64,000 bases of DNA from the NCBI RefSeq assembly GCF_004345365.1, contig NZ_SLVF01000009.1, forward strand, positions 345,480-409,479, given 5' to 3'. Both the position numbers and the translations under genes were made by a program. The notes beneath the pieces were generated by a model. That model was not told the origin of the DNA, made no database searches, and worked only from the letters and a program-made list of their open reading frames with translations. Source of the DNA: Kribbella sp. VKM Ac-2568 (GTDB taxonomy: Bacteria > Actinomycetota > Actinomycetes > Propionibacteriales > Kribbellaceae). Below are positions 50,789 through 60,484 of this stretch, one piece after another; the first letter of the stretch is position 1; every line of letters starts with the position of its first letter.

Positions 50789-53700
50789 GTGCAGTCCTCC
50801 ACCGCGCGCGCGGCCTCCGTCAATTGCCTGGGTGTGTCGGGATCGACCGGATGCTGGTCGAGCACGGCCAGATAGCGGGCGAATTCGGCATCCATCAGGG
50901 CATGAACCTTACCGTCAAGGTCGTCACGGGCCTTGGCAGCCAGGGTACGAACCGCCTGGTCGCCGAACACGGCCTCCAGCAGCTTCTGCCCGACCACCGC
51001 GGTTCCGAGTCCGGCACCCACCTCGGCGCCAGTGGGGATCCCCGCAGTACTGGCGAAGATGACGACCATCAGCGCCAGGCCGAGGCCGTTCACGCCGTAT
51101 GCCAGGATGCGCGCGGTGGAACGCTTGTCGGCGCCTTCCTTGCGCACCAGGTCGAGCACGTAACCCTGCCACTCACGTACTGCGCGACCTGCCTCGGCAG
51201 GGAACTCCTTCGACATGCGGCCCATGTCGCGGTCGCCCGCCGCCAGCAACTGGCGACCGGGGGCCGTCGACTGCCACGACTCCTCGGCCCGCTCCGCTGC
51301 CGCCTCGGCGTGCTCCCGCAGCAGGGACTCGAGCCCGGATTCCACCGCGTCGTTGAGGTTTCGCGTCGGCGGCGGCTTGCCCACGACCGAAGTACGAACC
51401 TTGTCGCGCATCCGGCCGACGTTGGTCTGCAGGCCCTTCAGCAGTTCACCCGTGCCGACGAACTCCTGCCAGCGCGCGAGCACCTCACCGCGCAGCATGG
51501 TGCCGTCCTGGGTCGCCTTGGCGATGTCCTTGACCGCCCGCTCGTACGCCGTCTCCGCGGTCTGCCGGAGCTCCACCGCGATGTCCGCCTGGGCCCGAAC
51601 GGCCTTGGCGAACGCGGGCGTCTTCTTCGTCATCGCGGTGACCGCCCCGTGCAGGGTCCGCCGTACGACGGCCGACCGGGCCTCGGCGTCCGCCGCCAGG
51701 TCGATCAGCCAGTCCTTGATCGAGGCAACCAACTCGGACGGCAGCATTCCGTTGCCGTCGACGACGGTCTCCTTGATGCTGAACAGCGGCGAGTCACCCA
51801 GGCCGCGTTCGAGCAGCATCTGCGCGAGATGCCCGGTGATGTCGTCGATCGTGTCGGCGGGCGCTCGGTCGAGCACCACCGCGACCGCCGTACTCCGGTC
51901 CGACGCGCTCTGCAGGAAGTCCCACGGCACGGCATCGGCGTACCGCGCGGCGGTAGTCACGAACAACCAGAGGTCCGCCGCGGCCAGGAGCTGGGTGGCG
52001 AGGTCCCGGTTCGCCTCGACCACCGAGTCGATGTCGGGGGCATCGAGAATCGCCAGGCCCTGCGGAACGGTGTCGGAGGCAACCAAGCGGATCTGTCCGG
52101 GGTCCTCCGTCCCGCCCGGGCTGTCACCGCTGGAACGTGCCATGCCGGGCAGCACCCGGTCCCCGGCGAACCATTCGGCGTCGACCGGGTTGTGGATCAG
52201 GACAGGCGACCGCGTGGTCGGCCGGAGTACGCCGGGCTCGCTGACGACCTGGCCGATCAGGGAGTTCACCAAGGTCGACTTGCCGGCGCCGGTCGAACCA
52301 CCGACGACGGCGAGCACCGGAGCCTCGAGCTGAACCAGCCGCGGCAGGATGTAGTCGTCGAGCTGGTCGAGCATCGCCTTCTGCTGCTGCCGGGCTTCAT
52401 CGGCCCCCACAACGTCCAGCGGCAACCGGCTACTTGCCAGAGCCCCACGAAGCCGCATCAGCGCCGTAATCAACGCCATAGCCGCCTGCTCAGCCGCTAC
52501 TTCCTCTACCGACTTCTCAGCCGGCGCCTCCACCAACTCCTTAGCCGCCTGCCCCTGAGCCTTCCCGGCCCCCGCAGCCGCCGCGTCCCCCTCAGCCTTC
52601 TCGGCGCTGCGCTCAGCCAGCTCCGCGTCGCCGTCAGCCTTCTCGGCGCCGCCCTCAGGCTGACCGTCACCCGGCTCCCCGTCCGCTGCAGTCGCCTCGC
52701 CGCTTGCCCAGCCGCTCTCGACCACAGCCTCTCGGTCGGCAGCACCCTCGCCCTCGGCTGCAGGCTCCTGATCGCCTACGTCCTCGGCTGCGGGCTCCTC
52801 CGGGGTCTGTAGATCGTCGGCAGGCGCGTCCTCGGCCGCGCCTGCATCAGATGGGTTCCCGGACCCTTCAGCTACAAGCTCGCCGTCAGCCTCCTCGGCC
52901 GGCGCCTCATCAGTGGGCACAGCCTCACCGGCCGCGTCAGCACCGGCCGCATCAGCACCGGCCTCAGCCTGCACGACCGCCGCCTCAGGCCCGTCATCAA
53001 CCGCGTCTGCCTGCTCCCCAGCAGGTTCGTCGGCAGCACCCTCCACGGGGTCGCCCTCGGCGGCCCGCTCGGCGGATGCGTCGTTGGCGGCCTGCTCGGC
53101 AGATGCGTCGTCGGCCGCCTGCTCGGCAGATGCGTCGTCGGCCGCCTGCTCGGCAGACGTGTCCTCGGCAACCTGCTCGCCAGGAGCGTCCTCGGCGGGC
53201 GCGCCGTCGGCATCCTGCTCGACAACAACCTCATTGGCCGACGCCTCCTCAGCGGCCACAGCCTCGTCGGCCGCATCAGCATCGGCCTCAGCCTGCTCGA
53301 TCTTCGGCTCTGGGGCGTCGTCGGCAGGCGCATCGTCGGGTCCCTCAGCCGCTAGCGCGTCCTCGGCAGCCTGATCAGCGGGCGCGCCGTCGGCAGCCTG
53401 CTCGGCGGCCGCATCGTCGGCAGCCTGGTCGGTGGCCGCATCGTCGGCAGCCTGCTCGGCGGCCGCATCGTCGCCAGCCTCATCGGCCGGAGCCTCGTCA
53501 GCGGGCACAGCCTCATCGGCCGCATCACCCGCAGCCCCAGCCTGTTCGACCTCCGGCTCGGGCCCGCCCTCATCCGCGTCGGTCTTCTCCGCAGCAGGTT
53601 CGTCGGTAGCACCCTCGGCCGACGCCTCGTCAGCCGCAACCTCAATTGCCGGATCGTCGACTGCAACATTGCCGGACGATTCCTCGGCCGACTTCGCGGA

Positions 53701-54405
53701 CTTCTTCTTCGAGACCGACTGCTTCGGGAGGCCGATGATGATCTCGCCGAACTCCATCGGGAACCCGTCCGGCGACTCATCCGGCTCGTACACAACCCCG
53801 ACCGTCGGCCGCGGCTCCTCGACCTTCTTCTCAGCAACAACCTCCGAGCCGGCAGCTTTAGAAGCCTCGGGCTCGACGACAGCACTCTCGTCAGGCTCGT
53901 CAGCGACCACGTCCTCAGCCGCCTCGTCCTTCTTGCCCGCACCTTCTTCTGCCGCGTCAACCACCTTGGCGTCAGCTTCATCGCTCTTGGCCTCAACGTC
54001 CGACTCCGCGTCAGACTCGGCAACGTCCGTCACCTCGGCAACGTCATCCCCGGACTCGACCTTCTTGTCCTGGGCATCCGCAGGTTTGTCGTCCACGACC
54101 ACCTTCACGGCATCAGCAGCAGCCATCTCGGCGAACGGCTCGACCGAGCCACCCTCAGGCGCGTCCGCAGTACCAGCCGCGGCGTCCGCAGTACCGGCCG
54201 GCACTGCGTCCGGGGTACGGACCGGGGCGGGAGCGTCCGCAGTACTGGCCGCCTTGCGTTTGCGGCGGCGCCAGAATCCTTTGCCTTTGGCATCGGTTTT
54301 GGTGATCAGCTGCGCGAGGTCCTGGGCAGCCTGATCCTGGGCCGGAACCTTCGGCTCTCCCGAACGCTCCGAACCCTCACCAGCTGCTGACCTGGTGTCA
54401 GCCAC
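50785..54405 (-). CDS. dynamin-like GTPase with very long acidic disordered N-terminus, DynA-type
   Basis: The product is 1206 residues from GTG 54405. A basic patch (GFWRRRKRKAAS) near residue 45 is followed by about 600 residues of Ala/Asp/Glu-rich low complexity with degenerate units such as ADDASAEQA. The GTPase domain starts near 690: G1 GGSTGAGKST at about 700, LDAPDID, VVLDRAP. Helical stalk and a hydrophobic segment near 1120-1150 (ILAYGVNGLGLALMVVIFAS) follow. It pairs with the DynB-like gene by a 4-nt overlap. The acidic tail is far longer than I would expect for the family and may tune recruitment or crowding at the membrane. Confidence 0.85.
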   Translation of the reverse strand: MADTRSAAGEGSERSGEPKVPAQDQAAQDLAQLITKTDAKGKGFWRRRKRKAASTADAPAPVRTPDAVPAGTADAAAGTADAPEGGSVEPFAEMAAADAVKVVVDDKPADAQDKKVESGDDVAEVTDVAESDAESDVEAKSDEADAKVVDAAEEGAGKKDEAAEDVVADEPDESAVVEPEASKAAGSEVVAEKKVEEPRPTVGVVYEPDESPDGFPMEFGEIIIGLPKQSVSKKKSAKSAEESSGNVAVDDPAIEVAADEASAEGATDEPAAEKTDADEGGPEPEVEQAGAAGDAADEAVPADEAPADEAGDDAAAEQAADDAATDQAADDAAAEQAADGAPADQAAEDALAAEGPDDAPADDAPEPKIEQAEADADAADEAVAAEEASANEVVVEQDADGAPAEDAPGEQVAEDTSAEQAADDASAEQAADDASAEQAANDASAERAAEGDPVEGAADEPAGEQADAVDDGPEAAVVQAEAGADAAGADAAGEAVPTDEAPAEEADGELVAEGSGNPSDAGAAEDAPADDLQTPEEPAAEDVGDQEPAAEGEGAADREAVVESGWASGEATAADGEPGDGQPEGGAEKADGDAELAERSAEKAEGDAAAAGAGKAQGQAAKELVEAPAEKSVEEVAAEQAAMALITALMRLRGALASSRLPLDVVGADEARQQQKAMLDQLDDYILPRLVQLEAPVLAVVGGSTGAGKSTLVNSLIGQVVSEPGVLRPTTRSPVLIHNPVDAEWFAGDRVLPGMARSSGDSPGGTEDPGQIRLVASDTVPQGLAILDAPDIDSVVEANRDLATQLLAAADLWLFVTTAARYADAVPWDFLQSASDRSTAVAVVLDRAPADTIDDITGHLAQMLLERGLGDSPLFSIKETVVDGNGMLPSELVASIKDWLIDLAADAEARSAVVRRTLHGAVTAMTKKTPAFAKAVRAQADIAVELRQTAETAYERAVKDIAKATQDGTMLRGEVLARWQEFVGTGELLKGLQTNVGRMRDKVRTSVVGKPPPTRNLNDAVESGLESLLREHAEAAAERAEESWQSTAPGRQLLAAGDRDMGRMSKEFPAEAGRAVREWQGYVLDLVRKEGADKRSTARILAYGVNGLGLALMVVIFASTAGIPTGAEVGAGLGTAVVGQKLLEAVFGDQAVRTLAAKARDDLDGKVHALMDAEFARYLAVLDQHPVDPDTPRQLTEAARAVEDCT
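52560..54050 (-). repeat. low-complexity region coding the acidic Ala/Asp/Glu tail
   Basis: Degenerate repeats with period about 24 nt encode AADDASAEQ-type units; the clearest run is at 53060-53190 and again at 53390-53490. It produces long meaningless open frames on the other strands. Copy number is likely to vary between strains. Confidence 0.7.
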
Positions 54406-54495
54406 GGCTACCGCCCACGAGCACAGAGTGCCCGGTAGGACGGCGCAGAAGCAAAGTCATCTTCATCCCCGTTTGGCGGCGTGGACGGGTGGCAG

Positions 54496-55998
54496 TCACT
54501 GCGACGGTGGATAGGGACCGTATCCCCCCGGCGGTCCTTGCGATCCAGGGGGTCCCGGCGGGTAACCGGGCTGGGCCGCTGGGTAGCCGGGTTGCCCCGG
54601 TGGATACCCGCCCTGCTGACCGTTCGGGTACCCAGGTTGTTGCCCGTTCAGGTACCCAGGCTGAGGCTGTGGATAACCCCCCGGCGGATACCCACCCGCG
54701 GGGGGTCCGGCCTCGAACTGCGGCTGGGTGAGCGGCACCTGGGGCGGTCCGGCCTGGGCGAACGCGGGCATCGGCGGGAACGGCACGCTCGGGCGCCGGG
54801 CCCGGAGCTCGTCGAGCAGCTGCTTCTCCGTCACCAGCGCCTCCGGCCCGATCACCTGGCGGACGATCTTGTCCCGCAGATAGGCGAGCTCCGTCGCGTT
54901 CTGCTGGAACGCCTTCGCCGAGGCCTCGGCCTGTACGCCGTACCGCTTGGCGTTCTGGCGGAGCGCCTTGCGGCCGCGCAGGGTGGCGATCAACGGCACG
55001 TCCTGCGGGACCAGCCAGCCGAAGCGCACGTAGTCGTACAGCCGGGACGCGATCATCTGGCCCTCGCGGGACCGCATCACCAGGGCGAACACGACCATGC
55101 CGATGAAGATCGGCACCATCAGGAACAGGTACACGGTGATGAAGCCGCCACCACCGGCCCAGCTCGCACCGCCGTTCCACAGTCCGTGGGCGAGCACCGC
55201 GGCGAGGTAGCCGACGACCGGGGCGAGGAAGCGCACGGCCGTACTGCGGTGCCGTACGGCGATACCTATCCCGATCGCGGTGAACGACGTGAAGAGTGGA
55301 TGCGCGAACGGGGAGATCAGTCCGCGGATCACGAACAGCACGAACGCGCCCCGGAGTCCGGCGTCGCTGCCGGCCTCCTCGGACAACTGGTTGAAGATGC
55401 GACCGTAGTACAGGATGTTCTCGGTGAAGGCGAAGCCGACGCCCACCATGCCGGCGTACACGAGTGCGTCGATGATCCCGTCGAACTCCTTGCGGCGCAG
55501 CAGCGCCAACAGCAGGATGATCGAGCCCTTCGCGAACTCCTCCACCGGCGGCGCCACGAACACCGCGGACCGGTTGCCGCCGCTGCCGGTTTCGTGCATC
55601 CACTCCGACACCTGGGTGTTGATGAAGATGGCCGCCAGGGTCGCGATGAAGGCACCCCAGCAGAGTGCCACCAGAATGTACTTGGCCGGCTCCGGTTCGT
55701 AACGGTCCAGCCAGAGATAGAGCGCGATCACCGGGATGACCGGGATGAAAGCGAAGATGAGTCCCCATGTGAAGCCGCCCGCGCCGGTGGACTTGGCAAC
55801 GATCGCGAAGATCGCCAGCCCGGCGATCGCGAACACCACCGCGATACCGACACCGATCAGGATCCCCTGGTTGCGCCGCTGCCCGGGCACCGGGTGGGTG
55901 CCAAGGGTCTTCGGCTGCTGGGGCGGGCCGCCGGCCGTGTAAGCCGAGCCAGCCACCGGTTGCGGCGACTCGGTCGGGCCTGGAGAGGGGTAACTCAT
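54496..55998 (-). CDS. prsW: PrsW-family intramembrane metalloprotease
   Basis: The product is 500 residues from ATG 55998. About eight transmembrane helices carry the family motifs: FVAPPVEEFAKG (EExxK), FAFTENILYYG (ENxxY), ISPFAHPLFTSFTAIGIG and VLAHGLWNGG with metal-binding His. Helices run to about 310; the rest is cytoplasmic and ends in Gly/Pro/Tyr repeats (QPGYPNGQQ-like). In Bacillus PrsW cleaves an anti-sigma factor; here no anti-sigma gene is adjacent. The dynamin pair follows 90 nt downstream. Confidence 0.9.
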   Translation of the reverse strand: MSYPSPGPTESPQPVAGSAYTAGGPPQQPKTLGTHPVPGQRRNQGILIGVGIAVVFAIAGLAIFAIVAKSTGAGGFTWGLIFAFIPVIPVIALYLWLDRYEPEPAKYILVALCWGAFIATLAAIFINTQVSEWMHETGSGGNRSAVFVAPPVEEFAKGSIILLLALLRRKEFDGIIDALVYAGMVGVGFAFTENILYYGRIFNQLSEEAGSDAGLRGAFVLFVIRGLISPFAHPLFTSFTAIGIGIAVRHRSTAVRFLAPVVGYLAAVLAHGLWNGGASWAGGGGFITVYLFLMVPIFIGMVVFALVMRSREGQMIASRLYDYVRFGWLVPQDVPLIATLRGRKALRQNAKRYGVQAEASAKAFQQNATELAYLRDKIVRQVIGPEALVTEKQLLDELRARRPSVPFPPMPAFAQAGPPQVPLTQPQFEAGPPAGGYPPGGYPQPQPGYLNGQQPGYPNGQQGGYPPGQPGYPAAQPGYPPGPPGSQGPPGGYGPYPPSQ

Positions 55999-56206
55999 GC
56001 CCGCAGCCTAGTTGTACACCCCCCACCGTCGCAGGACAGCCCACGCAGCGTTACCGGGATGGAACGACAACCTCGTACTTACCGGTAGCCAGAACCCGTA
56101 CGCCGTACGCCGCGCCGCCTCCCCCGGGGACGCGTCCAGGAACCCACGAGCACGATCACCCCGCCATCTGAGAGACTCTGATCCGTGCCGGGCCCGCCCC
56201 GGCCGA

Positions 56207-56280
<74 letters not shown>

Positions 56281-56532
56281 CCCCCAAACCGCAGGTCAAA
56301 CATTGGTCCGATCAGAAGGGCCTCAGGCGCACGCCACGTGGGTTGTGCATGGTGCGAACCCGGCGTAAGCCAGGTCAATCCGAGTCGTCGCGGCCCCACG
56401 TAGAACGTCGGTCCCAGGTGGAGCTTGGCGATCGGAGCGGCACGGTTGACGTGCAGGATCGAGACATCGGTGGACGCTACGCATCTAGCCGCGCCGGTCG
56501 CGTGATGGAGTACCCGAGTAGGGACTTGGGCT

Positions 56533-57993
56533 TCATCTGCCTGGGGTGATGTGTGCGAAGAAGATGTCCGTTGGTCCGTTCCGCGCCTGTGGGGCTGCGA
56601 GACCGAAGATGGCGGCGAAGCCGGTCCTGAGTCCTGCCAGGCCTTGGTATTCCCCGAACCTGTTCTGCGCGGCGGGCGCCGCGGTGCGGAGGTCGGTCGG
56701 CCCGGCGACATGGATCTGCTGCCAGGTCGTGCCGCCATCCTTGGAGGCGGAGAACCACAGGTCGGCTGTTGTCGCTGTATCGCCGGCTCGGTCGTTGCGC
56801 AGGTCGTACCAGATGACCCCGACCGTGCCGTGCTTGTCGACAGCGATCGCGGGCTCGAAGGCGAAGGCGCTCACGCCGGGCAGCGTGATCGTGGTCCAGG
56901 TGATGCCGCCATCGCGCGACCTCACGATTCCGATCCCGCCCGACGTGGGCGACGTGCTGTTCTCATAGGCGACGTAGACGGTGCCGTCCGGTCCGACGGT
57001 CGAGCTGGGATAGCCCGGTTGCGGGAGGACGTCGCCTGTCTCGGGGTCGTGGAACTCTCCAGTCAGCGGTTTGAAACCGGCCTCGACGGGCGGCAGCCAG
57101 GTGCGACCCTGATCGAGTGAGCGCACGGCCTGAATGGATGCACGCTGGGTCTCGAAGTCGCCGCGGGCGAAGATCGCGAGCAGGGCTCCATTCGGAAGGA
57201 CCTGGACTCGTGGGGCCAGGTCGATCGCGAACGGGCCGGCCCGGTCCACCAGGACCGGAGGCGACCACGTGACACCGCGGTCGCGAGTGCGCGAGAACGA
57301 GACGGTGTTCGTCCACGGCGGATCAACGTCCAGGCGGAAGTTCGCCCACGTCATGTAGGCATGGCCCGGTCGCGTGGGGCTGCCGGTGATGGCCGGTGTC
57401 TCGTTACCTCCCAGCCGGGGAGCAACCGTCGCCGGTGCAGCCCACCGGCGGCCGCCGTTGTTGGAATGGCTGGCGACGATCGCGATCGCCGGAGGGGCGG
57501 TGGACGTGAGACCGGCCTGCCCACCGAAGTACGCCGTACTGTCGCCGCCGAAGGAGACCCACGGATCACTCGCGGTATCGGAGGTCCCGCCGGTGCAGCG
57601 CGTGAGCCCCGGGATGGTAGTCCGGCGCCACGTCTTGCCGCCGTCGAACGACGAAGCCACGACAGCGTCCCGAGCATTGAAACCCGGGGAGATGTCCTGC
57701 TTCCAGGTGGCGAGGAAGTTGCGCGGGTTCCGCGGGTTGACCGCGATCGCCGGCTCGACCACGAGGCCGGTGATCTTCAGTTCGTCGTGGAAGCCACCGG
57801 GGCAACCCGCCGCGAACGGACTCGGCCCCGAGACCGTCGTCAGCGTCTTGACCCTGTATGGCGCGGCAGTCGAGGCTGGCGGGCCTGTCGCCGTGGCGGT
57901 GCTCGCCGCGATCAGTGAAATGCAGGCAAGCCCGCTGAGGCCGATGGCAAGACGAGATCGCTGGTGCCGGATAGGTCGCTGTGCAATGGTCAC
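56533..57993 (-). CDS. secreted BNR/Asp-box repeat protein (sialidase-like fold)
   Basis: The product is 486 residues. GTG 57993 gives a signal peptide (SRLAIGLSGLACISLIAAST, cleavage near ATG-PPAS) and has AGGA 9 nt upstream. At least six Asp-box motifs of the S-x-D-x-G-x-T-W type: SSFDGGKTWRR, SRTRDRGVTWSPP, VRSLDQGRTWLPP, SRDGGITWTT, SASKDGGTTWQQ and a variant. The six-bladed propeller fold is shared by sialidases, but the Arg triad is not evident, so enzymatic activity is unsure. First gene beyond tRNA-Arg. Confidence 0.83.
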   Translation of the reverse strand: MTIAQRPIRHQRSRLAIGLSGLACISLIAASTATATGPPASTAAPYRVKTLTTVSGPSPFAAGCPGGFHDELKITGLVVEPAIAVNPRNPRNFLATWKQDISPGFNARDAVVASSFDGGKTWRRTTIPGLTRCTGGTSDTASDPWVSFGGDSTAYFGGQAGLTSTAPPAIAIVASHSNNGGRRWAAPATVAPRLGGNETPAITGSPTRPGHAYMTWANFRLDVDPPWTNTVSFSRTRDRGVTWSPPVLVDRAGPFAIDLAPRVQVLPNGALLAIFARGDFETQRASIQAVRSLDQGRTWLPPVEAGFKPLTGEFHDPETGDVLPQPGYPSSTVGPDGTVYVAYENSTSPTSGGIGIVRSRDGGITWTTITLPGVSAFAFEPAIAVDKHGTVGVIWYDLRNDRAGDTATTADLWFSASKDGGTTWQQIHVAGPTDLRTAAPAAQNRFGEYQGLAGLRTGFAAIFGLAAPQARNGPTDIFFAHITPGR

Positions 57994-58404
57994 GAGGTGA
58001 TTCCTGTCGCTTCGGCCGGCGCACCGCGCCAGCGGTGGATGAGTATCAGGCAGCGGCTCGAATGCCGACGACTGCGCTGCCGAGAGCGGCTGGGCGGCCC
58101 CTCTGACCTCGGACTTGAGGCGGTTGCCGGCCGGTCGCAGCGCGACCGACGGTCCTCGACACCCCAAGGCGCACAGGTTCATCCGGGTCCCCCAACCCAT
58201 CTCCAATCCACCCAGCGTGCGCCCGGCACCACGTCGAGGCAATGCCCGACCAACCTGCAGTTGCGCCCCACGTGTTCACCTGACTTCTGGGCCCCCAAGC
58301 CGTACCGACGGCGTCATCGGTCTCCCTGACTGCCCCTTCCGCCAGATCGTGGCCGTCGCCTGCGACACCACCTGCACCAATGAACCACGCACTGTCGATG
58401 CTTA
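57994..58404. other. 411-nt region between the BNR gene and IS481 remnant
   Basis: It should hold the BNR gene promoter near 57994-58100. The remainder has frames without family similarity on both strands and reads like decayed DNA next to an insertion element. Confidence 0.4.
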
Positions 58405-58945
58405 CCTTCGGGACCGACGAACGTGGCGAGCACGATCTGGCCGGCGATCCGCCGGTGGGTGGTGACCGACGGGGCGTAGCGGGAGTGGTCGTCCAGCCAA
58501 GTAATGAGCTCCACATCGGTGCCGGGTGAGCCGTACGGGCGGGTGAGGCGGTAGTGGGGTGAAGTCGGACTACCAGCACTCGTTCGGCAGCTCCGGGCGA
58601 ACCGCAGGTACGACGACCTCGGCCGCTTGCCCGGGTCCGGAGCCACGGTGCCGGCGCGGGTGAGGATCCGGTGGATCGTCGCCCGCGACAGCGTGACCTG
58701 GTGGTGGTGTTGCAGGTGCCAACCGACCGTGTCCGGACCGGCGTCCAGCCCGCCTCATCCAGCTGTTTGCGCAGCGCCAGCACCAGCTCGACTGTCTCGA
58801 CCGGGGTCGCCCGCGGTGAGGTCTTCGGGCGCCGGCTGCGCGGCTCGAACGCCGCCTCACCCTCCGCCTCGTAGCGCGCTTTCAGCTTGTAGCCCCAGGC
58901 CCGGTGCACGCCGTAGCGCCGGGCGACCTCAGCCGGCTTCGCGTC
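58405..58945 (-). pseudogene. IS481-family transposase remnant
   Basis: Read on the minus strand from 58945: AKPAEVARRYGVHRAWGYKL, AFEPRSRRPKTSPRATPVET, then after a frame change LDAGPDTVGWHLQHHHQVTL, SRATIHRILTRAGTVAPDPG, then a frame change, an in-frame TAG where CWQSDFT should read, another shift, and DVELITWLDDHSRYAPSVTT. The first ~15 residues and the whole DDE C-terminal half are missing. Inactive. Confidence 0.85.
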
Positions 58946-58949
58946 TCGG

Positions 58950-59161
58950 GTGCAGGTGCCGCTGCGGCCACGACGATGTCACCGGCCGCCGCTGCCTCCC
59001 CGCTCGTCGCCGCGGACGCCCGCGGCCCCAGTTCTGCGACCGTGTCCGCGAGCGTTTCGGGACCGCGCGAGTTGCAGCACGACCTGGTGTGCGGCCTCGA
59101 TGGCGAGCCGCGCGATGGTACTGCCGAGCTGTCCGCTTCCGATGAATCCGACGGTCGTCAT
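58950..59161 (-). pseudogene. N-terminal fragment of an NAD(P)-binding (F420-dependent reductase-like) gene
   Basis: ATG 59161 opens MTTVGFIGSGQLGSTIARLA, IEAAHQVVL, a Rossmann start. A 2-nt loss then shifts frame; the shifted frame continues NSRGPETLADTVAELGPRAS, AATSGEAAAAGDIVVAA before the IS481 remnant begins near 58945. Only ~70 codons remain, so the gene was cut by the insertion and has decayed. Confidence 0.72.
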
Positions 59162-59235
59162 GTTCTCAGCGTCCCTCCAGAGGAGAGGTACCCTTGTCAT
59201 GACCCCGGATCCGTTGCGATCCGGAGTCCCTGCCG

Positions 59236-60171
59236 TCAGCTGGCGGGGAAGTAGTGGCCGTTGTCCAAGTCGGCGAGCAGGCTGGGCCGGGCGGGTTCCC
59301 AGCCGAGGGTCCGGCGAGTGATGAGGTTGGACGCCGGGTAGTTCTGCGTGACTATGTTCGCAAGGAACCCGAAGTATCCCGGCACCATCAGTTCGTCCGC
59401 GGGAATGCTCACGGCGGGCAGGCCCAGGCGGCTGCCGATGGCCTCGGCGATCTCGCGGAGCGGGATCGCCCCGTCCCCAACCGCGTGCCAATATTTGCCG
59501 GCCGGCCCCTTCTCCAGCGCCACACGGAACAAGGAGGCGACATCGCGGACGTGCACCGCGTTCCACAGGTTCGCGCCGTCTCCCGGATAGCCGGCGAAGC
59601 CCTTGTCCTTCGCGAGCGCGATCAGCGTGGGGAGGAAGCCGGCACGATCGGTCGTGCTGTGCGCGATATTGGCAATCCGCACGACCGACGACCGCATTCC
59701 CAGCTCGGAGAGGCCGATTACGGCGGTTTCCACGACGTTGCGGGCCCGGAGGGTGCCCTTGTGCTCATCGCCGACGGGAAGCGCCGGGTCCTCCTCGGTG
59801 GCCGGTCGGCCCAGCTGCCCGGGCGAGCCGATGCTCCCCGCCGCGACCAGCGGCTTTCCGGTTCCCGCGAGTGCCTCGCCGTACGCGAGCATGATCGGGA
59901 GCTCCGCGGCGGCCACGGCGTCCATCCCGCCGGACGCAAGCAGGTCCTGCCGGTGCGCGACGTGGATGACGCCGTCGGAACCCGCGGCCGCCTCCTTGAG
60001 CCCGTCGAGATCCTCGAGGTCGCCGCGACGCACCTTCGCGCCGAGCCCGGACAGCGCCGCCGCAGCCGTGTCCGACCGGGCCAGGCCGGTGACCTCGTGC
60101 CCGGCGGCGATGAGCTCGGGGATGATGTACGAACCGGAATGGCCGGTCCCGCCAGTGACGAAAACGCGCAC
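59236..60171 (-). CDS. extended SDR/NAD-dependent epimerase-like oxidoreductase
   Basis: The product is 311 residues from ATG 60171. The NAD(P) loop is VTGGTGHSGSYI at residue 5; GDLEDLDGL and GVIHVAHRQDLL follow. The catalytic YxxxK is not in its usual place, typical of atypical SDRs. The C-terminal part (LWNAVHVRDVASLFRVALEK, GKYWHAVGDGAIPLREIAEA) matches NmrA/epimerase-like proteins. It lies between the two F420-reductase-like fragments in a minus-strand series probably under LysR control. Confidence 0.85.
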   Translation of the reverse strand: MRVFVTGGTGHSGSYIIPELIAAGHEVTGLARSDTAAAALSGLGAKVRRGDLEDLDGLKEAAAGSDGVIHVAHRQDLLASGGMDAVAAAELPIMLAYGEALAGTGKPLVAAGSIGSPGQLGRPATEEDPALPVGDEHKGTLRARNVVETAVIGLSELGMRSSVVRIANIAHSTTDRAGFLPTLIALAKDKGFAGYPGDGANLWNAVHVRDVASLFRVALEKGPAGKYWHAVGDGAIPLREIAEAIGSRLGLPAVSIPADELMVPGYFGFLANIVTQNYPASNLITRRTLGWEPARPSLLADLDNGHYFPAS

Positions 60172-60221
60172 GTTACTGCTCCTTGTGAATGATGCGGCGA
60201 AAGAATGCGGTACGAGTGCGC

Positions 60222-60423
60222 TCAGCTGAGAATGCTGACGCCGAGGGCGAGGTCGAAGGCCCCACGCCGGGACGGGCCAGGCCCATCAGCAGCGGCCCGA
60301 TGCCTTCCGGCCGGCGGGCCATCTCCAGGCCGCCGACATCGAGCGGGCGCAGTCCGAGGCTCTCGATGAACGCTGACACAGTGCCCTTGGCCCGCGCGTC
60401 ATCTCCGGCGAAGAACACGTCCA
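60222..60423 (-). pseudogene. C-terminal fragment of an F420-dependent reductase-like gene
   Basis: VFFAGDDARAKGTVSAFIES, LGLRPLDVGGLEMAR aligns with the C-terminal third of the intact gene just upstream (VFIAGDNAQAKAGVAAFIES). The 5' two thirds are missing. A one-base loss near 60264 shifts the frame; restored, it would end FDLALGVSILS at a TGA (60222-60224), like the paralogue. This is a decayed tandem duplicate. Confidence 0.78.
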
Positions 60424-60484
60424 GCGGGCACCCCTGAACCAGCACGTGGCCGCGCCTTGTCCGCCGACTGCTCGGCCCTGGGGC

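Noticed and set aside
52704..53609. Arg/Pro/Gln-rich plus-strand frame of 301 codons
   Set aside because: Shadow of the acidic repeat region in the DynA-like gene.
57994..58242. Longer start for the BNR protein
   Set aside because: The added N-terminus would bury the signal peptide, and a ribosome site precedes GTG 57993.
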